In this document: piece by piece, positions 8,220 through 17,372 of the stretch
Numbering within the stretch: position 1 is the stretch's first letter
Layout: every line of letters begins with the position of its first letter
Source: JAFAMS01 sp963715815
GTDB lineage: Bacteria > Vulcanimicrobiota > Vulcanimicrobiia > Vulcanimicrobiales > Vulcanimicrobiaceae
DNA length: 64,000 bases
Reading direction: 5' to 3'
NCBI GenBank assembly: GCA_963715815.1
Contig: OY970278.1
Location: 2,480,001-2,544,000 of the forward strand
Position numbers and translations under genes: made by a program
Notes under the pieces: model-generated
What the model was told of the DNA's origin: nothing
Seen by the model: only the letters and a program-made list of their open reading frames with translations
Database searches by the model: none

Positions 8220-9679
8220 CCACGACCAGCCAGATCGTCTTTTTCCGTCTGGTGCGCAACGTACCGCCCTGGCCGGTCCCCGCACAAGCGCGGCGTTGGA
8301 AAAACTTTCGCCGGATTGAAAATGCGTTGCGGATCGAAGGCGCAACGGACACGATTCATCGTTTCGAGATCGTCGTCGGTGAAGAGCTCTCCCATGTAGA
8401 ACTGCTTGTCGTGGCCGACGCCGTGTTCGCCCGTAATCGAGCCGCCGTAACGGATACAAATACGCAAGATTTCGCCCGAGACGTGCTCCGCGCGTTCGGA
8501 TTCACCCGGTTTGCGCGCGTCGTACAGCACGAGGGGATGCAGATTGCCGTCGCCGGCGTGAAAGACGTTTGCGACGCGCAATCCCTCGCGTGCGGCGAGC
8601 TCCGCGATTTCGCGCAAGACCGGTCCGATCGAACGGCGTGGCACGACGCCGTCGCCGACGTAGTAATCGGGACTAATCCGCCCAACTGCCGCGAAGGCGC
8701 TCTTGCGGCCCTTCCACATCAAGTCACGTTCGAAGACATCGCGCGGCTTCCGAATCTCGATTGCTCCGGACGCCTTTGCGATTCGTTCTGCTTCCGAAGC
8801 CGTATGCGCGGCTTCGGCTTCAACGCCGTCGACATCCATCAAAAGCACTGCGCCGACGTCACACGGCCAATCGACACCAGTCGCGGCCACGATCGCTTCG
8901 ATCGCCAGCGTGTCGCACATCTCGATTGCAGCCGGTACAATCCCCGCCGCGATGATTTTCGAAACGGCTTCACCGGCTTCATCGGTCGTCGGAAACGTTG
9001 CAAAGAGCGTGCGCGTCGATTGCGGCTTGCGCAAGATCCGCACCACGGCCTCGGTCACGATCCCGAGCATCCCTTCGCTCCCGACGATAGCTCTTGTGAG
9101 ATCGTAGCCCAGCGGATCGCCATGCTCGGCGCCGACGTCAACTATGCTCCCATCTTCGAGGACAATCTTTACCGCGACGACGTGATTCGTCGTGAAGCCG
9201 TACTTGAGACAATGCGCGCCGCCGGAATTCTCGGCGACGTTTCCGCCGATCGAGCAGACGCTTTGCGAGCTCGGATCGGGCGCGTAGTAGTAGCCGAGCG
9301 GGGCGAGGTGCGCGCTCATTGCAAGATTGATGACGCCGGGTTGCACGCGCATCCGCAGATTCGGCAAGTCGACTTCGAGGATCGCATTCATGCGCGAGAG
9401 CCCGACGACGAGACAGCCTTCAGTCGGCAGCGCACCACCGGAAAGCCCGGTCCCCGAACCGCGCGGCACTACCGGCATGTTGGCATCGCGCGCGATGCGC
9501 ACGCAGTCCGCGACTTGTTCGGTCGTGTTCGGGAGCACGACGATCCCTGGACGGACGCGATAGCCGGTGAGACCGTCGGCCTCGTAGGTCCGCAATTCGG
9601 TCGGATCCGTGATGCAATGCGCATTTCCGACCGCAAGCCGAAGGCGGTCGATGACCTCGCGCGACGGCGTGGCGATCAT
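8216..9679 (-). CDS. glcD: Glycolate oxidase FAD-linked subunit GlcD
   Basis: This 487-residue member of the FAD-binding type 4 / FAD-oxidase C family has the flavin-binding block VVPRGSGTGLSGGALP, then YAPDPSSQSVCSIGGNVAENSGG. The C-terminal signature GSITGEHGVGHDK follows. It oxidises glycolate (or a related 2-hydroxy acid such as D-lactate) in a complex with GlcE and GlcF. The stop overlaps the glcE start as ATGA. A lipoprotein gene ends 42 nt upstream on the same strand, so the operon may have its own promoter in or before that gap. A second GlcD homologue sits at 32.9 kb. Confidence 0.93.
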   Translation of the reverse strand: MIATPSREVIDRLRLAVGNAHCITDPTELRTYEADGLTGYRVRPGIVVLPNTTEQVADCVRIARDANMPVVPRGSGTGLSGGALPTEGCLVVGLSRMNAILEVDLPNLRMRVQPGVINLAMSAHLAPLGYYYAPDPSSQSVCSIGGNVAENSGGAHCLKYGFTTNHVVAVKIVLEDGSIVDVGAEHGDPLGYDLTRAIVGSEGMLGIVTEAVVRILRKPQSTRTLFATFPTTDEAGEAVSKIIAAGIVPAAIEMCDTLAIEAIVAATGVDWPCDVGAVLLMDVDGVEAEAAHTASEAERIAKASGAIEIRKPRDVFERDLMWKGRKSAFAAVGRISPDYYVGDGVVPRRSIGPVLREIAELAAREGLRVANVFHAGDGNLHPLVLYDARKPGESERAEHVSGEILRICIRYGGSITGEHGVGHDKQFYMGELFTDDDLETMNRVRCAFDPQRIFNPAKVFPTPRLCGDRPGRYVAHQTEKDDLAGRG

Positions 9680-9721
9680 ACCAGCGTCGTTCGACGCCGG
9701 GACGGAATTCCTAAGAGCTTA

Positions 9722-11788
9722 CTAGAGTATCTGGAAGTACGGGCTGACGATCGCCGCGTGCGTGGCGCTCATCGAGCCTGCCACGGTGCCGCCCAGATTG
9801 TAGAAGAATTGAACGAGGCCGCCCGTGCTGATGCCGTTCCAGAGTCCGTCGTACGAGTTGACGATCTGCGTTACCGGATTGCCAAACGCCGGCAATGGCG
9901 CGCTCGTCGGCTGGGCCGGCGTATTGGCGATGAGCGGCGCAACGCTGGTGCCGTTTGCGGCCAGCAAATAGAGTCCGGGCGCAGGGGTAGGATACGCGAC
10001 CGCAAGTCTACCCGGACCAAGGTTGGCGCTGGTGCTGAACACGACGTTGCCGACTTCAACGCTACAGAAAAGATACAGACACGTGACCACGTCGTCGTTC
10101 CCGGAATCGAACGCCGTAAATGCCACATATTGCTCGCCCGTGAAATTATCCGCGGACGCCGCGTAGGTAACAGGATTGGAAAATGACGCGCCCGAGACCC
10201 CGGGGCCATCCGCGAGGTCGATTGTCGTCAACGACGGGTCGGCGTTCGCATCCGAGATTTCGAAGATATTCGGCGAATTGTTACTCGTCGCGAACACGTA
10301 ATCGCCGCTGCCGCCCGTGTTCCAAGAGACGATGAGATCGGAAGGCCCCGTTACTGTCCCGGCCGACACGATCGTCGTAGTGGTTAAGGACGGCAAATTA
10401 CTATCGCCGACCGCTTGAATCGAGCCGTCGGCATTCAAGATGTAGATCATCCCGGAACCAACGCCTTCGCCCGGCGAAACCGCAAGCGCGAGCGGATTAC
10501 TTCCCGGAACCTGGGTTACAACAGCCGGTTGCGCGTTGATAAGGCCAACGTTGTAGGTCAAGCCGCCGAACGCGTCGCGACTCATATCGATGAGCGTCAG
10601 ATACGGCGTACCGGAGACGCTGTCGAGAACTGCCACACCAGGAACGTAATCATCTCCTCCGATTGCCACGGGATTGGAGAACGACGTGATCGTTGTTCCC
10701 GTCGCATAGTTTGCGAACGGAAGCGTGCCGCAGTTATATGTGCTTGGACCTGAGTCGACGAGCCCCGTCATGCTTATCCCGGTCGTCGATGGAGCGAGGG
10801 CGAGACGGTCGACGGCGTACAGATTTCGCGTCGTACTGGGCGTCAAATTGATTCCCACGCTGCCGGCGCTCGTGCTTACGTTGACGACACCCGTGCTGCC
10901 GCTGCTTGAAGCGGCAAATTCGAAATCCTGTGTCACGCCGTATGCAGTGGCGATGGTATACGGTGTCGTCAGTAGCTGCTGATTAAAGTTGTAGAGCCCG
11001 AAGCCACCCGAAACGCCGATCGTAACCGGATTCGCCAGCGGACCGCTGATGGGGTATCCAGCAGCATCTCCGATCAAAAATTCGGCAACGCCTGGGCCGC
11101 CGCTCGGATCGATGCACGACGTCGGTGCGTCGATGAGGACAGAAGCCGCGACGCCGTAGGTCTGAATCGAGATTGGACCCGGATAACCGGACGCCGAAAT
11201 CGCGTACGCCGGCTGTGTGGCCTGGACAAAGCTCGTCCCCGGGAAACCCGGCGTTACCGAAAGCAGATGCCCCGCCGAGTCGTACATTGCAACGTAAAAC
11301 GTATCGCCGCCGAGAGGTGCGAAAACGTTTGAATAGTTGCTGCACTGATACGCGCCCGCAGCCGGAACGTAGCCGCAGTAGAAATCGGTTTGTCCGTAGA
11401 CCACACCAGCCGTGAACGGTCCCTGCGTAAGCGCTAGATTCGCACCCTGATAGATGGAGATCGAGATCGAGCCACCGATAACGCCTTCGCTGATATATTG
11501 CGGCTTTCGTACGAACGCGGCGCGCGTTTTGCGTGGCGTTAACGCCTTGGATCTCCGCTGTTTGTACGCGGGCTGATAACCCGGCGTCGTCCACGCCACA
11601 TTGCTGCGCGTGGGCAGCGAAAATTTCAGCGCTATCTTCGACGAATTCGCCGGTGCGGTATTGTTATGTAGGTTGTTGCTCGGCGCGTTCGGGAGCGAGC
11701 CGCCACCCATTTTGCCGCCACCGCCGCACCCCGCAATAAGGATAAATCCAGCCGCCGAAACAGCAGCAGTAGCTTTGCGCGCGTCCAT
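9722..11788 (-). CDS. Large secreted lipoprotein, paralogue 1 of 3, function unknown
   Basis: This 688-residue protein has an N-terminal export signal ending in the lipobox LIAGC, followed by a GGGG-rich spacer. After a basic linker the protein is Gly/Ser/Thr/Ala/Tyr-rich with many short strand-like segments, consistent with a beta-propeller or beta-sandwich surface protein. It shares the layout SKIALKFSLP, ANPVTIGVSGGFGLYNF and the C-terminal repetitive sheet region with the lipoproteins at 15.4-17.4 and 17.4-19.3 kb. I see no catalytic motif. The ATG at 11788 and a GTG at 11797 are both possible starts, neither with a good Shine-Dalgarno. A role in cell-surface display is inference only. 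Confidence 0.8.
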   Translation of the reverse strand: MDARKATAAVSAAGFILIAGCGGGGKMGGGSLPNAPSNNLHNNTAPANSSKIALKFSLPTRSNVAWTTPGYQPAYKQRRSKALTPRKTRAAFVRKPQYISEGVIGGSISISIYQGANLALTQGPFTAGVVYGQTDFYCGYVPAAGAYQCSNYSNVFAPLGGDTFYVAMYDSAGHLLSVTPGFPGTSFVQATQPAYAISASGYPGPISIQTYGVAASVLIDAPTSCIDPSGGPGVAEFLIGDAAGYPISGPLANPVTIGVSGGFGLYNFNQQLLTTPYTIATAYGVTQDFEFAASSSGSTGVVNVSTSAGSVGINLTPSTTRNLYAVDRLALAPSTTGISMTGLVDSGPSTYNCGTLPFANYATGTTITSFSNPVAIGGDDYVPGVAVLDSVSGTPYLTLIDMSRDAFGGLTYNVGLINAQPAVVTQVPGSNPLALAVSPGEGVGSGMIYILNADGSIQAVGDSNLPSLTTTTIVSAGTVTGPSDLIVSWNTGGSGDYVFATSNNSPNIFEISDANADPSLTTIDLADGPGVSGASFSNPVTYAASADNFTGEQYVAFTAFDSGNDDVVTCLYLFCSVEVGNVVFSTSANLGPGRLAVAYPTPAPGLYLLAANGTSVAPLIANTPAQPTSAPLPAFGNPVTQIVNSYDGLWNGISTGGLVQFFYNLGGTVAGSMSATHAAIVSPYFQIL

Positions 11789-11846
11789 AGGGGTCACGGT
11801 TTCGCGAAGACGAGCGCTCGCCCTCGTTAATGATCTGTGCCGCTGC

Positions 11847-13592
11847 TCACTTGCCGATCGGGCCTTCTTCCTTTAGCCGTGCAGGTTTCGTCAAGCGCGA
11901 GCCTGTGACGTTCAGAACGACACCGCCCTTGGCTCGAATATTCTCTACGAATTCGCGCCGCCGGATAGCGAGGAGTGGGCGATCCGGGAAGGGGTGCCGC
12001 TTGTATGCCTCCTCATAGAGACCGGCGTAGGCGGTACCGGTCCGTTGCAGCCAGTGCGCATAGTCGCCACCGTAGGACCACAGCGACGTGACCCGGTCGA
12101 CGTGAATCCAATCGTAACGCAGGGCGATCCGCAAGATCATCTCGTAGTCGTCATTAGGCGAAAGCGCCGTGTCGAACAGTCCCAGTTCGCGGAATACGTC
12201 GCGTCCAATGACCGCGGATATCATTCCGAGAAACGGGCAAACGACGAGCGCTTCTTCGATATCGACGCCGGAGACCGCGCCGGATGCAAAGCCGACGAGC
12301 TCATCCGGCGCGCCGCGGATTCCCATCAACGCGTCCGCATGCGCGACCGATCCTCGTGAACGCTCGAGCGCATCGACGAGCGACGAGATGTGATCGGGGA
12401 AAAAGATGTCGTCGTCGTCCAAGAACGCGATATACTCACCCGACGCACGTTCGATTCCGGAATTGAGCGCTGCACCGTGCCCGCCATTCGACTCGCGCAT
12501 AACATGGCTAGCGCCGAAACGCTCGGCGATATCGGCAACGTCTTCTCCCGCATCGTTGACAACGAACATTTCGATCGCCGGATAGTCTTGCCGCTTTATG
12601 CTCTCCAGGGCGCGCGGCAAAAGCGTGCGGCGATTGTAGGTCGGCGTGATGACGCTGACGCGCGGCGCACGCTCGCGGACAATGGCTCCGTTTGAACGGC
12701 GCTTCGATGTTTTGGCGGGCAACAGCGGCTGCGCGACCGCGATCGGCGGAGCACTTCCGAGTGCACGGAGCGTCGAAGCCAATATCGAATCGCGGTTCCA
12801 GCCATCGTACGTCGAAACGCCGCCGATAAGCTCGTTTGCACCCGTCGTGCGCGCCACCGCAAGGGGAACGCCGAAGCGCGCGAGCGCGAGAGCGGTTCCG
12901 GGCTGATCGTCGCTCGTATCGACGATCGCAGCCGCCGAACGTAGCAACGTTTGTGCTTGCGCGACCGTCGCGCGATGGATCGTGTCCGGAATCTTTCCGC
13001 CTTTGCAGACGACGTAGACGGGGACGTGCAGCTCCTCGAGCGCGCATAACGTAATCGCGATCTCATCCGCGCTCCGGTTTCCCGCCCAGATGACGACGTG
13101 ATCGGCGTCCTGCGGCGGACCGAGCGGCTCGGGGACAGTTACATCGCCTTGTACGACCTCGGTACGCGATTCGTGCCACCGTCCGAACATGAACGCGAGC
13201 CGCGTGTAGGCGGATTCGGACACGACGACGCCCGCGTCGGCAAGACACCACAGTGCGCGCGCGAGCGCGAGAATCTCTCCCGGGACTCCGCTTAGCTCAG
13301 CCTGCCGTTTTCCGTCGACCACGATTGCGCCCATCGCGATCCCTCCGCAGACGCCGCGGCGATCGTCGAATGTTTTCGCGGACGTCAAAAGCTTCGCGGC
13401 CCATGCGCGCGAGAATCGGTTTGGGTCTTCGTCGAGAAACATCGCGACGGCGAAACGCTCGCCGCGCGCTCGCTGCCGTACGCCTTCGAGAATCGCTTCC
13501 AGAAACGCGGACTCGTCTGCAGCAATGACGTTACCGCCGGTCTGCGCACTCTTCGCCCACCTGCGAGCGTGCTCTCCAAACGCCTTGATCAC
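11847..13592 (-). CDS. Two-domain glycosyltransferase: degenerate GT-B-like half plus family 2 (GT-A) domain
   Basis: Of 581 residues, the C-terminal half (from about residue 290) is a family 2 glycosyltransferase: RVSVITPTYNRRTLLPRALE, then ASGEYIAFLDDDDIFFPDH (the acidic DDDD metal/nucleotide site) and later NDDYEMILRIA. The N-terminal half contains VVIWAGNRSADE and a segment where a position is tested against being an abandoned or moved target (DDQPGTALALARFGVPLAVA). That pattern is like the sugar-nucleotide end of GT-B enzymes but lacks a clear catalytic motif. The gene overlaps the upstream paralogue by 4 nt (ATGA), so the two are translated together. Acceptor and donor are unknown; lipoprotein genes flank both sides. 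Confidence 0.82.
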   Translation of the reverse strand: MIKAFGEHARRWAKSAQTGGNVIAADESAFLEAILEGVRQRARGERFAVAMFLDEDPNRFSRAWAAKLLTSAKTFDDRRGVCGGIAMGAIVVDGKRQAELSGVPGEILALARALWCLADAGVVVSESAYTRLAFMFGRWHESRTEVVQGDVTVPEPLGPPQDADHVVIWAGNRSADEIAITLCALEELHVPVYVVCKGGKIPDTIHRATVAQAQTLLRSAAAIVDTSDDQPGTALALARFGVPLAVARTTGANELIGGVSTYDGWNRDSILASTLRALGSAPPIAVAQPLLPAKTSKRRSNGAIVRERAPRVSVITPTYNRRTLLPRALESIKRQDYPAIEMFVVNDAGEDVADIAERFGASHVMRESNGGHGAALNSGIERASGEYIAFLDDDDIFFPDHISSLVDALERSRGSVAHADALMGIRGAPDELVGFASGAVSGVDIEEALVVCPFLGMISAVIGRDVFRELGLFDTALSPNDDYEMILRIALRYDWIHVDRVTSLWSYGGDYAHWLQRTGTAYAGLYEEAYKRHPFPDRPLLAIRRREFVENIRAKGGVVLNVTGSRLTKPARLKEEGPIGK

Positions 13593-15313
13593 GGCAACGG
13601 CCTAGGCGGCTCGAAGCGAATCGCGGGCGTCCCCCAGCGCGGTGTCATGTCGACGCCGCGATGCTGATCGATCATCTGTTGACGCATCGCATCGATTTGC
13701 GGACGCTCGACGAGCGGATGAAGCTCGACGATACGCGTGAACGCGCTTCCGAAGCGGGCCGCGAGCGTTACCACGGTGTTCGTCGCGTCCGTTCGAACGG
13801 AATAAATGCCGGTCACGTACGGCACGTACTGTACGTCGTAATGTTCGGCGATGCGGATCCAAAGCTCCCAATCTTCGGCGAAATCGACCGATTCATCGAA
13901 TCCGCCTAGATCTTCAAGCACGGATCGTCGCATCAGCATCGACATCGGTGCAATCGGATCGCGCACGTAGATGTCCGAGCGGTCGATATGACGTGCGAGC
14001 GCGACGCGGTAGCCGTAGACGGCGTAATCAGAAAAGGGCGTAAGCTCGAGATAGCACGTGATGGCGTGCGCGTTCGCAGCCGCGCCTCGCGTCCGCTCCA
14101 TCGCATCGACGAGACGAGCGACGTGATCCGGAAAGAGCATGTCGTCGTCGTCCAAGAGGCCGACGTACGTTCCGCGCGCTGCGCGCAGGCCGACGTTTGC
14201 AGACGGCGTCGTTCCAAGATTCTTCTCGTTGACGACCAGACGCGCAAACGGGAAGCGCGCGACGATCTCGTCGACCGGCTCGCCGGCGTCGTTGACGACG
14301 ACCGCTTCGACATCGCGATAAATTTGCGATGCGATGCTTCCCAGCGCGCGCTCGAGAAATCTCGGGCGATTGTGCGTACGAACGATGATCGAAGTCAACG
14401 GTCCGTTCGTCCGAAGCTGCGGTGCGTGCAGTGGCACCGCCGCCGCCGGCGGTGAGATCGTCGCGGGTGGACGTCCGAGCGCGACCTGAACACTTTCCCG
14501 AATGCTGCGTCGAATCCACGGCACATAGGCGGCAATGCCGGGAACGTATTCGTGTGCGCCGTTGGTCATCGGCGTCACGACCCGGTGCCCAAGGCGCGTC
14601 AATTCGATCGCGTCGTGCGGATCGGACAATTGCGCGTCGACGACGACAGCCGCATCTGCGATGACGTCAGCGGCCTGGTGCGGACGCTGAACTTCGACCT
14701 CCGGATCGCGAAATGTTCCGCCCTTGCAGACGATGACAAGCGGCATATGAAAATCTATCAGCCCGTAAACGAGTAAGCTCAGTTGCGGCGCCTGCAGCTC
14801 CGGCGCCCAAAGAACGATTTTCCCGGCGTCGTTTTTCGGCCCGGGCAAATCGAGCGGCTTGCGCGAGACGATCCTGCGCACTTCTCCGGGCTCGATGCCA
14901 AGCATGCGCGTCACACGATTCGCTTCGGACCAGCTTCGCACGACGAGAACGTCGGCCATACGCGCAAAATCGCGTAAGGTGTCGAGCGCGCGCGGATCGA
15001 TCGTCGACATCTGAGTCATCGGCTTTCCGTCGATAACAGCGCGGTGGTTCGCGATCTCTTCGAACATCTGCATGCGTTCATCGCGATAGCGATGCTTGTT
15101 GATTACGTTCCCCGAGAGTGCCCACGCAAGCGAAGAACGGGGCTCGTCGATTGCAATCGCAGCCAGCACGGGCTCTCCGCGCTTTTTCGTCTCGATCGCG
15201 TGCAGAAACGCAGAAGACGCGCCGGTAGGATCGACGATGATGAGCTGATCGTCCATCTCGTCGAACCGGCGCGCCCACGCCCGTGCATTATCGCCGAAGG
15301 CTAGGATCGCCAC
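13589..15313 (-). CDS. Two-domain glycosyltransferase, tandem paralogue of the downstream gene
   Basis: This 574-residue protein has the same two-part build as its neighbour. The N-terminal half ends in a block around AHEYVPGIAAYVPWIRRSI. The C-terminal family 2 domain has TSIIVRTHNRPRFLERALGS, RGTYVGLLDDDDMLFPDH and DFAEDWELWIRIAEHY, where ED is the expected catalytic acid region. It begins with GTG, with GAAAGG about 8 nt upstream. The pair clearly arose by duplication but has diverged widely, suggesting different sugars or positions in one glycan. It sits 36 nt after the end of a lipoprotein gene on the same strand. Confidence 0.82.
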   Translation of the reverse strand: MAILAFGDNARAWARRFDEMDDQLIIVDPTGASSAFLHAIETKKRGEPVLAAIAIDEPRSSLAWALSGNVINKHRYRDERMQMFEEIANHRAVIDGKPMTQMSTIDPRALDTLRDFARMADVLVVRSWSEANRVTRMLGIEPGEVRRIVSRKPLDLPGPKNDAGKIVLWAPELQAPQLSLLVYGLIDFHMPLVIVCKGGTFRDPEVEVQRPHQAADVIADAAVVVDAQLSDPHDAIELTRLGHRVVTPMTNGAHEYVPGIAAYVPWIRRSIRESVQVALGRPPATISPPAAAVPLHAPQLRTNGPLTSIIVRTHNRPRFLERALGSIASQIYRDVEAVVVNDAGEPVDEIVARFPFARLVVNEKNLGTTPSANVGLRAARGTYVGLLDDDDMLFPDHVARLVDAMERTRGAAANAHAITCYLELTPFSDYAVYGYRVALARHIDRSDIYVRDPIAPMSMLMRRSVLEDLGGFDESVDFAEDWELWIRIAEHYDVQYVPYVTGIYSVRTDATNTVVTLAARFGSAFTRIVELHPLVERPQIDAMRQQMIDQHRGVDMTPRWGTPAIRFEPPRPLP

Positions 15314-15349
15314 GCGCGAACCTTTCGCCCGGCCGTTAGCGCGCGGCCT

Positions 15350-17359
15350 CTACGGATAGGTTAGCGTGAGGTAGTGATTCGGCCAGCACATCGATGCGAG
15401 GTAGCTCCAGCTATTCCCGCCCGTCCAGCGCAGCCACGTGACCTCGCCGGTGCCGGTGCAAGGTCCGCTCCCTTGCGGACCGCCATAAAATCCGGCGACA
15501 CCCGGAGTGCCCTCGAGGCCCGAGAGAATTCTATTCGCGCCGTGGGCAAGTGGATAAATCGCTGGCGTCCCGGGGAAGTTCGCAATGAAGGTGGCCGGCG
15601 TCACGCCGTTTGCCGGAAATCCGAACGCACTGGTACCGCCGCTCGCAAACATGATGTCGCCCGAGCCGGGATCATATTGCAGGCTGACGGGATTTGTGTC
15701 CGTGCTGCTCGTGCCGTGGCAGTAAACGCTGCCCGTAAACGCCGACGAGCTGAACGCGCAGACATAAAAAGCATTTGTATTGTCAGCACCACGGACGAGA
15801 TCAAGGCCGGAGTTGTTGCCGGACGTCACGACCGAATAGATCTGTCCCGTAATCGGATAGCCCGACGAAAAGTCAACCGGCGTAAGTGCAGATCCCGGCG
15901 GCGAACTGGAGTTGAAGCCGTATAAGACCGGCGTTCCAACATCGTTGAAATAAATAACGCCTTTGCCCGGATTCCCGGCGAATCGCGTACTAGAATTGAA
16001 CAACGTGCTTGACGGGCCATAGGCGCCGTCGCTGTAAACGACGCCGTTCGACGTATCGTCGAAGTCGATGGTGTTCGAGGATACGATGTCTACGCGGCCT
16101 GGCCACACTGCCGACGTGAGTATGTTGACAAACGGACTCGACGGCATGAACGCGTACGACTGATAAAGCTGCGACTTGGGTCCGATGTTTCCGTAGGCGT
16201 TCGAGGCTTGGAAGAACGTGTAGGCGTGCGACGCAGACGCGGGCGAATACGCATCGAAGATCGCGACGTTGTTGTAAGCGTCGCCGGTTACGAGGTACGG
16301 CATCCCCGTGACGGGATCGAGGAACGATTCCACCTCGATGAAGGCACTGTTCGTTCCGTTCGCCGATTGACACATCACCGCTTGGTTCAAGCTCTGCTGT
16401 ATCGCGATCGGATACATGCCGTCTTGCTGCGGATTGCCGTCGAGCGCCCAAGCGATATACGTGCCGGTCGCGGCATAGCCCGCGCCCCCTGAGTAAGAGA
16501 GCGTCTGACTATTGAAGTACAGCGGAATGTTCGTCACGCTCGCGCCGATGTAGACAGCGCCCTCTTGGCCGCTTACGAAGATATACGGCGAAGAATAGAT
16601 CGAGGAATCCGTCATCGTCCACGTGTTTGCCGCGGCCGGGGAGCCGTTGTACATCACGTAGAGGCTAACTGCACCGAGCCCGGCGCCATTGTAGGCGGTG
16701 AAATTTGCCGTCAACGGATTCGCGATCGGTCCAACAATCGTGTTGCCGTCGAAGTCGAGCACGTACAGTGGAATGCTTTGCTGGACACCGGCCGCGAAGC
16801 ACTCTTGGGGCGTTTGGAGCTGCAGGTTCGAGATCACGCCCGCGGTCGTAACGTAGACATTGTTCGGATATGGCGAGCCATTGGCATAGATCGTCGTCAA
16901 GGACGGATTGGAGTAGACGTTCGTGGAGAGCAGATTGATATTCTGGTCGTACAGGTTTAAGTAGATTTCGTAAGCGCCGGCCTGCAAGTTGGTGCTGCAT
17001 TGATAAGTATAATTGCTGGATGTGCAAGACGAGAGCGCAAGATACGTGAAAAATGCCTGCTGCCCGTTGTACATCTCCTGGATACCCACGTACGCAGTCG
17101 ATGGACTGACCCACGTCGGCACGCGCTTTGCAGCCGTGGGGCGATAGGCTGCAGTGCCGCGTTTTGACACTTGAGTCTGTCGCGCCGGCACGGTGAGACT
17201 CAGCGTAACTTTGGCCGGATTCGTGAGCGACGACGACGGTCCGAGGCCGTTGCTGTTCCCACCGGCCGGCGAGGGCGCAAGCGCGTGTCCTCCGCCGGAG
17301 CAGCCGGCGACGAGAAACAACCCTGCGGCCGAGAGCGCAGCCACTTGAGCCTTTTTCAT
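15350..17359 (-). CDS. Large secreted lipoprotein, paralogue 2 of 3, function unknown
   Basis: The start MKKAQVAALSAAGLFLVAGC at 17359 has a fine ribosome-binding site (GAGGAAAAG) and gives 669 residues with a textbook lipobox. Then come a Gly/Ser spacer and the family block AKVTLSLTVPARQ. KRVPTWVSPSTAYVGI comes next, then a repetitive Tyr/Ser/Gly-rich region with ANPLTANFTAYNGAGLGAVSLY. The protein resembles the gene 14 nt upstream over its whole length, so this is a tandem duplicate in one transcript. Strand-rich composition and regular spacing of short hydrophobic stretches fit a propeller-like surface protein. No enzyme motif is visible. Confidence 0.82.
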   Translation of the reverse strand: MKKAQVAALSAAGLFLVAGCSGGGHALAPSPAGGNSNGLGPSSSLTNPAKVTLSLTVPARQTQVSKRGTAAYRPTAAKRVPTWVSPSTAYVGIQEMYNGQQAFFTYLALSSCTSSNYTYQCSTNLQAGAYEIYLNLYDQNINLLSTNVYSNPSLTTIYANGSPYPNNVYVTTAGVISNLQLQTPQECFAAGVQQSIPLYVLDFDGNTIVGPIANPLTANFTAYNGAGLGAVSLYVMYNGSPAAANTWTMTDSSIYSSPYIFVSGQEGAVYIGASVTNIPLYFNSQTLSYSGGAGYAATGTYIAWALDGNPQQDGMYPIAIQQSLNQAVMCQSANGTNSAFIEVESFLDPVTGMPYLVTGDAYNNVAIFDAYSPASASHAYTFFQASNAYGNIGPKSQLYQSYAFMPSSPFVNILTSAVWPGRVDIVSSNTIDFDDTSNGVVYSDGAYGPSSTLFNSSTRFAGNPGKGVIYFNDVGTPVLYGFNSSSPPGSALTPVDFSSGYPITGQIYSVVTSGNNSGLDLVRGADNTNAFYVCAFSSSAFTGSVYCHGTSSTDTNPVSLQYDPGSGDIMFASGGTSAFGFPANGVTPATFIANFPGTPAIYPLAHGANRILSGLEGTPGVAGFYGGPQGSGPCTGTGEVTWLRWTGGNSWSYLASMCWPNHYLTLTYP

Positions 17360-17372
17360 GCTTTTCCTCGTG

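Noticed and set aside
8220..8459. Extended N-terminus for GlcE, giving an 867-codon frame
   Set aside because: The extension lies inside glcD and is not GlcE-like; the ATG at 8219 overlaps the glcD stop as ATGA. The long frame itself is caused by the frameshift that joins GlcE to GlcF.
8099..10186. A 695-codon open frame on the plus strand
   Set aside because: It is antisense to glcE, glcD and a lipoprotein gene, has an arginine/histidine-rich composition typical of complementary-strand frames in GC-rich DNA, and shows no family motif.
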